Assembly (NCBI GenBank): GCA_037447655.1
Contig: JBBHKE010002286.1
Coordinates: 62,001-126,000, forward strand
Direction of reading: 5' to 3'
DNA length: 64,000 nucleotides
Origin: Zygnema cylindricum
Taxonomy: Eukaryota; Streptophyta; Zygnematophyceae; Zygnematales; Zygnemataceae
The position numbers and the translations under genes were made by a program. Each line of letters opens with the position of its first letter. Within the stretch, counting starts at the first letter, position 1. Below are positions 21,947-64,000 of this stretch, piece by piece. The notes beneath the pieces are model-generated. The model had not been told where the DNA came from, made no database searches, and saw only the letters and a list, made by a program, of their open reading frames with translations.

Positions 21947-23113
21947 TGACTCCTGACGTTGCACTAAATGCGTTGCACACGGAGGAAAAGATTGGAGTGT
22001 AGTTCTCTTTGCGCGTAAAGCGGTGTTTAATTCCTCGGACATATTGTGACCGCCACAATTGTCCACAAATATAACCTTTTCACGCCCATCACGGTCTCCT
22101 TAGTATGACCCCGGTTCGGCGATCCATTGTGGGAAGACCGTCTTGTCGTTCCAACCTTTCGGCCCGGTACGGTAGCAAACTCCTACAAAAAAGAGTTGGA
22201 AAAGATATTGAGTGAGGGAGGGAGAGAGAAGGCGAGTAGTGTATGGGAAGAAATCAATATAAACAACATATCACCCCATATTTAATATTTTGGGTGTGGA
22301 GTACAAGGGAGAATAAGTGAGACAATAGCGTTAATATTTTTAAGAAAAAAGATTCTTAGGGAAAGAAAAACACCTGGTATGTCATCGTGGATGCCCTTGA
22401 TCGGGTAATTACGGAGCTTGTTGGCGAAGATTAACATAGGAGATTCAATTCGGGCGTTCACTCCGCCCGTGAGTCGAACCATCAAAGTCATCGACTCTCC
22501 ACCGCCGGCAACATCCGCGTATTTGACCACCTTGTCCCCGCGAAAACCCAACGTCTTTTTGTTATCCATATTTACAACCATGTGGGTCTCGTCCATGTTT
22601 TCGACTAGATCGTCGTTGTAGCGACCTATAATCACAATAACACATAAAATTGTAAGTAAAACACAACACCAAGGAGTATGATGGTTGGGGCAACTACTTC
22701 CATTCGCTTATTTGCATTTATAACCTTAGAAAACAAAATTTAGAATAATATGTGTAACATGTATTACAACATATAGCAATGAGTTATAAAAATGTTCAAA
22801 AAACTTACCCGATAAAAATCCTCTTTTTAATTCGCCCATGTGATATGCTACTATTTTTTCGATGCATTCCTCCTTCTCCGAGCTTAATTGTAATTTTCCT
22901 TTTTGAGCCCTCGTCATAATATTGTGTTTTTCGCAAAACCGTTGCGTCTATCGTTTTGTCATTTTCATTTTTATCTCTTTACCGTTATTGTCGACGAATA
23001 GCCTCCCATTCTCCTCCTTCATATGTTTAATGATATGAGCAGCCATGGTCCCTACAATGGTTTGTGACATTTTCATACCCGCCTTCTTGAAGCCGTAAAA
23101 CTCATCCACCCAC
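21947..23113 (-). mobile_element. pogo/Tigger-like DDE transposase fragment within the copia element
   Basis: Read on the minus strand: an N-terminal segment with GFKKAGMKMSQTIVGTMAAH and RLFVDNNGKEIKMK, then NMDETHMVVNMD (first Asp), TLGFRGDKVVKYADVAG, VCYRTGPKGWNDK, FPQWIAEPGSY and FVDNCGGHNMS (second Asp). It has frame breaks and a stop. No inverted ends or target duplication were found, so it may be a truncated or captured fragment. Both edges are estimated from where copia coding stops and resumes. Confidence 0.75.
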
Positions 23114-23950
23114 TCCAGAAAGAAGATGGTGGATCAGAACTATAAATGAACCAATGGCCTCTATCATGGAAGCCAATACATGGGAGTTGGTAGATTGTCC
23201 ACCGAACCGAAAACCAATTGGATGTAAGTGGGTTTTTAAACTTAAATTAAACCCAGGTAATACCATTGAGAGGTACAAAGCTAGGTTAGTTGCAAAAGGA
23301 TATACTCAAAAAGAGGGGATAGACTACAAAGAAACCTTTGCACCTGTTGTCAGATTTCCTTCTGTTAGAATCCTTTTAAGTATAGCGGCCGCGGAGGATA
23401 TGGAAATACACCAGATGGATATTAAAACGATTTTTTTGCACGAAGATTTGGAATAAGAAATTTACATGAGGCAACCGAAAAGGTTCGTGGAAAGTGGGGA
23501 AGAAAACAAAGTTTGCAAATTGATAAAATCACTCTATGGGCTGAAGCAAGCCCCGCGACAGTGGAATATAAAGCTCGACAAATTTTTGACCGGTTTGGGA
23601 TATATCAGAATTAGTTCAGATCACTCAATATATTTATTTGAGGATGAGGATAGAGTGATATTTATTGCTATTTATGTGGATGATTTGTTGGTCTTAAGCA
23701 AGTCCTTAGATAAAATAAACAAACTAAAACGGGATCTTAGAAGCCGCTTTGACATGAAAGATCTCGGCGAAGCAAAGTACATTTTGGGAATTCAAATAGA
23801 GAGAGATAGAGGGAATAGGATTTTAAGACTCACTCAGAAAGAAACAATTGGTAATATGCTAGAAAATTTCAAATGGAAAAAGCAAACGGGTGTACAACTC
23901 CCATGGATTTGAAGAAAGTGTGTGAGGGGAGTGAAGAGGGAGGAATATTG
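23114..23950 (+). pseudogene. copia reverse transcriptase, broken
   Basis: Resumes at RWWIRTINEPM and shows KWVFKLKLNPG, YKARLVAKGYTQKEGIDY, ETFAPVVR, QMDIKT, SLYGLKQAPRQW and the active-site YVDDLLVL. One in-frame stop at about 23455 separates two otherwise open halves. Confidence 0.92.
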
Positions 23951-24002
23951 ATCATTAATGATGACATAGATGAGATTTAAAGAAGATTTATGGAAAATAT
24001 CC

Positions 24003-24745
24003 CTTATCGGCAGATTGTAGGCAATTTAATATATTTTATGAATTGTACCCGGCCGGATATAGCTGCAGCCGTAGGAGTCCTCAACAAGAGTCTAAATGAA
24101 CCGAGATAGAGAGACTGGGAAGCTGCCAAAAGGGTGATGAGGTATCTGGTGGGGACAAGGGAATTGTGGTTGCATTTGGGAGGGGAGTACACTGACATCA
24201 TAACCTGGAGTGATGCCAATTATGGCGATGTGCCTTTAAGGCGGTGAGTGATGCCAGTTATGGCGATGTGCCTTTAAGGCGGTGTACCACTGGATATGTG
24301 TTGCAAATTAGATCTGGTGCATGCTGGTTGAGTAGTAAGCAACAAAAAGTAGTTGCTCAGTCCACTATGGAGGCTGAATACATGGCTTCTTGTGCTGCCA
24401 CCAAAGAATTAATGTGGGTGAAATCCTTCCTGTGCTGCCACCAAAGAATTAATGTGGGTTAAATCTCTTCTTGAAGAACTTGGGTTCATGAAGACAGGAA
24501 CTCAGAATGTTTTTTGTGATAATCAAGCTGCTATCTCTATTGCAGCTAATCCAAAACATCACTTCAAAGCTAAGCATATGGATATTAGACTAAGCTTTGT
24601 CAAAGAGAATGTTGAAAATAAAATCATTAAACTGGTTCATAAAACTGATAAAGAAATGATCGCAGACATGATGACAAAACCAGTACCTTCCCCTAAGTTG
24701 ATTTATTGTAGAGAAAACAGTGGATTAAAATTGAAATGTGACTAA
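24003..24745 (+). pseudogene. copia RNase H, with two short tandem duplications
   Basis: Contains WLSSKQQKVVAQSTMEAEY and the C-terminal FCDNQAAI, KHMDI block. A 38-bp unit is duplicated at 24208-24245/24246-24283 and a 40-bp unit at 24391-24430/24431-24470. Both shift the frame. Confidence 0.9.
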
Positions 24746-24758
24746 GAATTAAGGGGAG

Positions 24759-25660
24759 TGTTTAAAAGAGGTAATTAATAGTTCACTTCTTTATTTTAGT
24801 TAGAATGTAAAGAGAGAGAAATAGAGAACCAAAGGCACGCCATGGCTGCCGCGTCATTTAGAAGGAGGCAAAATGAAATAGAAGGTATTTTACTATTTCT
24901 AGCAAAATATTGCCTCTGGCCGGATTTCAACCGGGGTTTACGGACTACTATCTAGACCTAAGCCTTATCCATTAAGGCACTAGCGAAAAAATATAGGTAT
25001 TACGTTTCACGTATATTCATGTATTTATTAAACGGACTAATTTGCAGCAGACTAACGAAAACACGCATTAATCAAATCATCCATGGAGGCAAATCAAAGT
25101 CGCATAAATACAAATGATCGTAAGGCCACAATTGCAGCCGCCATCTGCAATAAAATTTCGGCGGCCTTTGGGGATAGCATCACGCGACGCCACATGGCAC
25201 CATACTATGGGATACCGGAGAAGATGGGAGGAGGAACAATGGCTCTCGTTTTGACAGCCGTCACTTTGAAAGCCATGTCGTACAATGGCCGTACAATAAG
25301 TACATCGCCTAGTGTATCTTTTTGTACTATATATTGTTTCTATTGGGCTAGGGTTTAGTAGTAGGCAGTCGTAAGTAGGCAGACCAGGACTTAGTGAAAT
25401 TTAGTACCTTTCTCTAAGAGAGTTTGTAACTATAAAGGTCATCTTTGACCAGCCATAACTTACTGCTCAAGGGAGCAAATTCAGTGATTCTTTTTGCGTT
25501 TGACTTAAAGGAGTCTTATCCTCGCAGGGGTGAGAGTGGTCAGAATATTTGTGTGCCTGGGCGGCGCTTATTTAGCGGGAAAGAAGAATGGGCAAATATT
25601 ATCATATAGGCTTTACATAGGCTGCTCATTCTTTGGGTCAATGGAGACCACATAATTGCA
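24759..25660 (+). repeat. 3' LTR of the copia element
   Basis: Starts TGTTTAAAAGAGG straight after the polypurine tract and ends ATTGCA before the target duplication ggggc. Confidence 0.9.
24912..24986 (-). tRNA. tRNA-like sequence inside the 3' LTR (not a functional tRNA)
   Basis: The same A-box/B-box block as in the 5' LTR, with a few substitutions. Both boxes are kept. Confidence 0.45.
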
Positions 25661-25665
25661 GGGGC

Positions 25666-27149
25666 TATACGCCATCTTCTACCTCGCCAACCATGATATC
25701 ATCATCCTTTCCAAAATTCGCATGCCCTCGTGAATATTATCTGACGTGCGCAAGCTAAATTATCTAGAAATTGTCCAATGGCGTAAAAACCGTGGTAAAC
25801 CTTCCCCACATTCGGGCCACCTCTGTCGCATTCCCTCATCAACCGCCCCATAGGTTCCGAAATTGACACGGCCTCTGTCACTCTAACCCAAAACTTTGTG
25901 CTCAAAATGTAGCACCTAATTTTAGCCCCCTCCATCTTGTACATAGGTTTGCCTACCGATTCCTTGAATTTGTCATCGAATATCAACCGCCCCAAACTCT
26001 CTTTCACATCTAAAATCCTTTGAAGCGTAATAAAATTTGTAGCAAACCTAGTCTCTCTAGGTTTCAAAAGTCGAAGTTTAGAAATTTTATTGAACATGGC
26101 TACACTCATGCTATGATTAGTGATGAATCTCAAAATATATTTTGCCTCTCGGACACGTTTGGAGATAAAGGTCAACCTACTCCAATCTTCCAACATTAAG
26201 TCCAGTACATGTGCAGCGCATGGTGTCCACGTGATAGAAGGGTGCTTTGCCATGAGCAACAACGCTGCAACTTCATTCTCCAGGGCAGAATCGGTAACAA
26301 TTTGCACCACATTCTCCACCCATACTGCAAGTATTCCCTTTTCCAACACCGCACAAATGTAGTCGTCGTCCTTTTGTTTGTCCACTAGTGTCTTCTGCCG
26401 TTAGGAACATGTCACTTTTTGGGGTGATAGCTAAAATATTTAGCAAAGGACTGGCATCTACTGCTGTCCACCCGTCTGATGTGATTGTGGCACCGGTGAC
26501 TTCAATGGTTTTCACATAACTTGAGAAATTCTTCATCACATTCGCCTTGGTCTCCAATAGTGTTGAAATTTATAGATTTCTAGAGTATTTTCTAGGTTTA
26601 AATATGTTTTTATAAAAGGAAAAGAAAAAGGACGGACAGCCTGCCTCCACCTCCGCTTTCTAGCTCCCATACTTGTTGTAGTCACTAAAGGTAAGAGAGA
26701 GAGGTTGATCCATGGCTGCCTTAGTTCAACAAACAGCTATTCTCCTTGTTTTGCATGGTGAATGCACTTTGTATTTTCGTCGGAATAACTCTTGCTTTGG
26801 TCCTCAGAGTCAGTGGAAAACTGCACGTGAGCTCATCCACATCACGGAGTACATGTTTCTTAGAGGAATTAGCCGATTTTTCCTTGTCACCTGCGAGAAA
26901 CCCCTCCTTCACCTTGGCTGGACACATTGTGCAAGCTCTAATTCCTCCACACTTGACATTTCCAGTGAGATGATTTGTGATCCTAGTTGCTTGGGCGATA
27001 AATTCGAAATTACAGTAAATACAAACACATAATCTGTTGGCTACGAGAATGCCACTGTCTAGAGGCTTCACGTGGTCCCACTCCTCTCCTCGAACTCTAG
27101 GCATGGCTGATTTTTTGGAGGTCCTTCCCTTTTTCCTCAACGACTTCAA
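25666..27149 (-). pseudogene. hAT transposase, N-terminal and central parts
   Basis: In coding order: a BED-type zinc finger (CIYCNFEF...ITNHLTG...C near 27030-26950), a frame break, a DUF659-like block with ATITSDGW and NILAITPKSDMF (26557-26273), then VQIVTDSA, WTPCAAHVLDLML and TRFATNF. Several frameshifts make it non-functional. The last residues before the copia insertion are W-K-M-A-Y-S. Confidence 0.85.
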
Positions 27150-27611
27150 CTAACTACAGTCGTGGCGTCGGTAATGGCGTCTTCCTTGAATTTTCGCATT
27201 CAGCTGGGTAAGTATTTATGACAGCTTCTTTTCGAAAATTTAAAAAAGACGCCCGTACACATTTTGAACTTACGGCGCCCAAATAGAGTGACGCCACAAC
27301 GTCTCTTTTTGGAAATGTCCGTAGAACTCACGGTATTTTCCCGTACATTTCGTGTACATTCTGTTCAGTTTACTGTTCAGAATGTACGGAAACGTGTATC
27401 GAATCTATGTACGGAAACGTGTATCGAATCTTTTTTTCAACTACTGTACAGTTTTCGTAAAAAAATGAACAGTTACCGTAATTTGTCTCTTTGAAATTAG
27501 CATAAAATTTCAGTTCGTTTAAGTAGACGTTTTTTGGTGAGAAAAGAATTCATTTCTGCGAAACTGGAAAAAAGGAAAAAAACGTGCGTATTGAACAACT
27601 AGATTTTATAT

Positions 27612-28148
27612 CATAGTTCAAAAGTAGGTGAAAGTAGGCCCATACAATATGCCTATTGTATGCAAAACATACAATATGCCCCTAAGACCCATATTGTATT
27701 GGTAGAAAAATGAAAAAAAATAGTTACTGGGTTGAGTTGCACATCGATCGTTAGAGAATTAAACGTCATGTCTAAAAATCGGACAAAAAAAACAATTTCT
27801 GTGAGTTTTGAGGTAAAACTTATTTAAACCGTTAGATTCAGACGATCGGACGGTCTCTGATCAAAGTAGTGATATAAGAAGATCACATGAAAAGCCCATA
27901 ATACAACTTACGATAGGACTATCTGTCATATTAGCGTCTGCAATTTTTGATCGTCCGCGTGTTTTAGTTCGCTAAAAAATTTCGTCCGTCGGCGTGCGCT
28001 GAACTATGATCATACGTCAGATTTGTACGTCCGTACAAGAGTGTTCACAACGAACTCCCATACAGTATGCCTACTCTACGTGAGTTTAGTGCCAAGTTTT
28101 GTGCGCCTACCAAAAGCCTACCATAAAAACGCCTACTTTTGAACTATG
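27612..28148. mobile_element. CATAGTTCAAAAG-family MITE, copy 3
   Basis: Same inverted ends as copies 1 and 2, in the opposite orientation to copy 1. It starts immediately after the right target duplication of the hAT element, so before the hAT insertion it lay only 12 bp from copy 2. No clear target duplication of its own. Confidence 0.75.
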
Positions 28149-28937
28149 TTATGTTTTCAAAAAATTTCCTTTCGGGAACATGTTGGTCACGTCAAACATG
28201 TGAGGATTCCACCGACATTTTGTTCTGACGCATACAACACGATCAATTTCTATTGGCGCAAACCTCTCGGCCCTTCTTGGGCTAATACGTTTGGAACCGA
28301 GTGGACTCCGATTTCTTGTCGGGAAGGAATCATGCTCTCGGATACGTTAACTTTTTACATCCGGAGATAGAAAATGTAGGCCGTCTTGTACGGTTCAGCA
28401 ACCGACCACTTAGGAAGCGCGTTAATCCGTTTGATACTTTGTTTGGCATTTCCAGCGTTGCCACGTAAGATAAGTCTTGATTTAGCGCGTTACAACTGAA
28501 AAGCTTTGACAGCGACAAGGAATGCTTAGTAATTACCACGCAAAGAGTTTCATAGCCTTCCACTCATTCTGCAAGAAAGAAATTAGTTTCTGGCCTTTCC
28601 CCTCTTTTTGGTTTTTTACATTGCAAATTTCCCCTGTAAAATCACTCTTCTTTGCCAATTATATGTCCCCCGGTTGCAGAAGATCTGCTATCCTTCTCTG
28701 CTAAAAAGAAAAGGCGTCCTTACTGAGTTTTTCAAAGTAAAATTACATTTTTTTTGAACTTCTTGTGTGTCACTTTCACTCACCTAGCTGTCACAAATTT
28801 GTGACTCATAAATTTGCTTACATATACAAGCTAACAAAAATCTACGGTTAAAGAGGAAATCTGTTAGGGAAATAAACTTAGTCGAGATATCCTAAAATTG
28901 AAAAGGTTTTGCTTGAAAGTGTTTTAAAATCGTTACA
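28149..28937 (+). promoter_or_regulatory. upstream region of the MSP-repeat gene
   Basis: The 0.8 kb between a MITE and the first ATG must hold the promoter and 5' leader if the gene model is right. A 74-codon open frame at 28146-28370 is not recognised. No TATA box chosen. Confidence 0.35.
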
Positions 28938-61848
<32,911 letters not shown>

Positions 61849-61964
61849 GTATGTTGTAACATCCTAACCTTTAAATAACTACATTTTCCTTTTTCAAGTA
61901 TAATCTCCACGCCCTCCCTTTGACATCCTTTCCCCTTCCTACCCTCCTATTATCCCCTCCCTTC

Positions 61965-62220
61965 CCTCCCCTCCCCCCCCCTCCCCTCCCCTCCCCTCCC
62001 CTCCCCTCCTCTCCCCTTCCGCCGAGGAAAACTGGAAAGAAAGGATCCTCTCCTCCCTTCCCCCCTTTTTCTCCCTAATCTGTAATGCCGAGAAATGGAT
62101 TCCAATTGTTTAAAATATGCTACACTATAGATCCTCATTTCCGTTCCGTTTTCTGTCACACATGCTTGAATTTCTTCTGTAAAATCCATGCAAGAGAGCA
62201 TCCATTTTTTGGCGGACAAT
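61965..62220 (-). pseudogene. fragment of SNM1 exon 6 and adjoining intron
   Basis: Minus-strand codons KKWMLSCMDFTEE, CVTENGTEMRI and YFKQLESISRHY align with SNM1 exon 6 at 5809-5950 ([34 protein letters not shown]). The CT-rich stretch beside the exon 6 donor is also copied. A deletion removes part of the middle, so it is a dead partial duplicate. Confidence 0.85.
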
Positions 62221-62374
62221 AAAAGATTTATATTTAATATTTTTTTTTATCATGTTATTAGTTTTTTAATATATGGTGAAGGTGAGGTTATCAACTTCAA
62301 CCTTTGTATTTTGTTGTTATTTTCAGAAACATGTTTTAATACATTTTTATGCATCATTTGTCAAATCAAAACTA

Positions 62375-62823
62375 CGTCGTGAATCGCTGTTAGTGTAAAG
62401 AAATTATTAGAGTATTGAAACAAATAGTGTTATGAACTCTATTTTGAATTCAAGGGCCTTGGCCAACAAAAAAATAATTTATACATGTAACATTAATTTG
62501 GATACACATTCCCATATTGTAGTCGATATAGGCCGTGTTCGCATAGTCAGCGTTTGAACATGTGAGAACAGGTCGGGCGATTTTTTACCGTCTTTATTAC
62601 TTAGAATGAAATTTGAGTGCGCTTTCTTATATCGACCCACTCACTTTCCCACGTCGACTCAGTTATCTGATACCTTTTTGATCGTTTGTATGAAATAATG
62701 ATAATTGACCCTAATTAAACCGTACCTATATTAGTGTGAAGGAAAATATAGGTACCATTTTAGGTTCGAGGGTCAAAATTTAGGGGTGCCAAATTAGTGT
62801 TATTAACACAGCGATTCACGGTG
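62375..62823. mobile_element. CACCGTG-family MITE, copy 7
   Basis: Begins CGTCGTGAATCGCTGTTAG (decayed) and ends GCGATTCACGGTG, flanked by TA. It sits in the module 5 equivalent of relic exon 3a. Its interior is the reverse complement of parts of copy 5 ('aaattagtgttattaacac'). Confidence 0.75.
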
Positions 62824-63061
62824 TACCTATCGAGAAAGAAAACGGGTTCAATAAATTTTTAACACATACTGTTTTTGAGAAGAAAACAAGTGTGGTGATA
62901 TTTTAATATGTTGTTTCTATATCAAAACTACATCGCGCGAATGTAATTTTGTTTTTACATGTTTTTAATATACTTTTTCAGGTTAGCTCTCTGAAAAGGT
63001 TAAGAAATTTGAAATGCATTTATTTCTGTTTAATTATACATTTCATTATTTTCTTTTTCAG

Positions 63062-63188
63062 TTCAAAACTACGTCTCCGAAAAAGAACTGTTTTCAACCA
63101 TTCTTGAGCGTTGTTCCCCTTGAAAGCTCCTTGGAATCACAACCACTCTTGAGAGTTGATCCCCTTGAAAGCTCCATGAAATTTGAAG
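63062..63188 (+). pseudogene. MSP module 5, exon 3 only, rearranged
   Basis: After a ttttcag acceptor the frame reads FKTTSPKKNCFQP, then a block ending VVPLESS that is duplicated (VDPLESSMKFEG), and ends GAAG|GTATTT like other exon 3 copies. Length 127 nt keeps the same phase as the normal 82 nt. Exons 1 and 2 were not found between 61849 and 63061, so this module is either degenerate or spliced unusually. The GA-rich intron marker follows at 63470-63600, as in the other modules. Confidence 0.6.
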
Positions 63189-64000
63189 GTATTTATTTAC
63201 TTTTGACGTATTTATTCTCTTCGAATCCCGTCCTCTATTTACTGTTCCTGTTTACTGATCCTGTTTACTATTCCTAGGAGTATAGCCACAAGTGTTTTTA
63301 GGCTTTTTTTAACAGTCCTACATACAATTATAGACTGAAGAAAGAATCAGTTGTTGTAAAATTTAACGTGCTCGTGACAAAAGAGGATCTGCTTAGTGGC
63401 TGTTAGTACTTTTGAAGTATGGTGGATGCCAAGTCACAAACTTTGTAGATATTACAAAACGAAGTGCGAGAGGGAGAGATGAGAAATATGAGAATAGGAA
63501 AGAGGGAGAAATGGGAAAGTGGCGGATGGGAGAGGGAAAGCTGAGCAGTGGGAGAAGAGAGTGGGAGAGAGGAATGTGGGAGAGTGGGAAAGGGGGAGAG
63601 TATTGCACTAGAAGTCATTGCAACAAGGAAGGTATGTTGACAAATAGATTAGAGCAAAAGACAAAATATTTTTTTTATTGTAATGAAATTGATGACTTAT
63701 CTAAAATTACAAGCCACTTAAATATTCAAAGAGAATATCACGAGAGTGACTTCTTAAGATCCAAAGAGCTAGGGTAAGGACAAGAGACCTTTGTTTCTCG
63801 GAGAACCAAATTTTCTTTCTAGATGCTAGAGTCTACTCGTTAGTAAGAGACAAAAAGGGATGAAATAAAATAACTTAGATCACGAATACCAAATTGTTGT
63901 GAATTACAGAATGTTAATCTACCTCGTTCAAGTAGAGAATAAGCGAGAGATTCAAGAGTGAGATTAAGAATAACAGTCTAAGCTTCTAACAGTGACTAAT
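63189..64000. other. module 5 intron 3 and window end
   Basis: The GA-rich tract at 63470-63600 marks intron 3. From 63620 on the sequence no longer matches other modules, and no exon 4 or 5 was found before the window ends. Confidence 0.4.

Larger units (their letters stand above)
18503..25660 (+). mobile_element. Ty1/copia LTR retrotransposon inserted in the hAT transposase gene
   Basis: LTRs of 903 and 902 bp begin TGTT and end TTGCA. The polypurine tract AAGGGGAG (24751-24758) abuts the 3' LTR. The 5-bp target duplication is ggggt (18498-18502) and ggggc (25661-25665). Gene order gag, protease, integrase, reverse transcriptase, RNase H is that of copia. Many stops and frameshifts, a transposase insert and two internal short duplications show it is inactive. 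LTR divergence is visible but modest. Confidence 0.93.
17427..27603 (-). mobile_element. hAT transposon, about 3.0 kb, split by a Ty1/copia element
   Basis: An exact 8-bp target duplication TTTTATAT lies at 17419-17426 and 27604-27611. The right inverted end is TTGAACAACTAGA; the left end is partly decayed (CATATTCTACGCACG) but subterminal sequence matches the deletion derivative at 16211-16874. Subtracting the copia element leaves about 3.0 kb, a usual autonomous hAT size. It encodes a minus-strand transposase in broken pieces. A hairpin made of 'tttgtgaacagttaata' and its near complement lies at 17668-17766. Confidence 0.85.

Overview
The window is AT-rich nuclear DNA of a green-lineage eukaryote, probably a streptophyte (a charophyte alga or an early land plant). 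The reasons are plant-type intron/exon structures of an SNM1 nuclease and of VAP27-like MSP domains, telo-box motifs (AAACCCTAAA) at a start codon, Ty1/copia and hAT elements, and very large polypyrimidine microsatellites. The species is not identified.

Layout. (1) 1-3308 is intergenic, with a MITE and a short tandem repeat. (2) 3309-14210, minus strand: a complete eight-exon SNM1/PSO2-type DNA-crosslink-repair nuclease. The eight exons sum to exactly 1680 codons with every splice phase consistent. Its 1351-residue first exon is mostly disordered and carries a UBZ4-like zinc finger; the remaining exons encode the metallo-beta-lactamase and beta-CASP domains. Its introns hold minisatellites and small copies of its own exon edges. 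(3) 14211-28148: a stack of nested transposons. A ~3 kb hAT element (8-bp TSD) was split by a 7.2 kb Ty1/copia element (5-bp TSD), which itself carries a pogo/Tigger-like DDE transposase fragment. Several MITE families with readable TIRs and TSDs surround it.

(4) 28938 to about 63188, plus strand: the most interesting part. Five exons encoding one MSP domain (the domain of VAP/VAP27 ER contact-site proteins) are repeated four times, with a fifth broken copy. Only the first module has an ATG. In modules 2-4 the matching position has become a 3' splice acceptor. Every module begins and ends in phase 0, and no module has a stop codon or membrane anchor. The parsimonious reading is one gene encoding a string of at least four MSP domains (596 codons in this window) made by in-frame module duplication, rather than four separate genes. 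The introns contain kilobases of CT-rich sequence and, in each module, a GA-rich tract that could pair with it. A 3.3 kb intron block has been recopied almost identically from module 1 into module 3. MITEs, Harbinger-like elements, a gag-only LTR retrotransposon and a stray piece of the SNM1 gene have inserted into individual modules; sibling modules often preserve the empty site.

All calls are from reading the sequence. No database search or transcript evidence was available. Splice sites were chosen by GT/AG position, phase and continuity of the protein family pattern.
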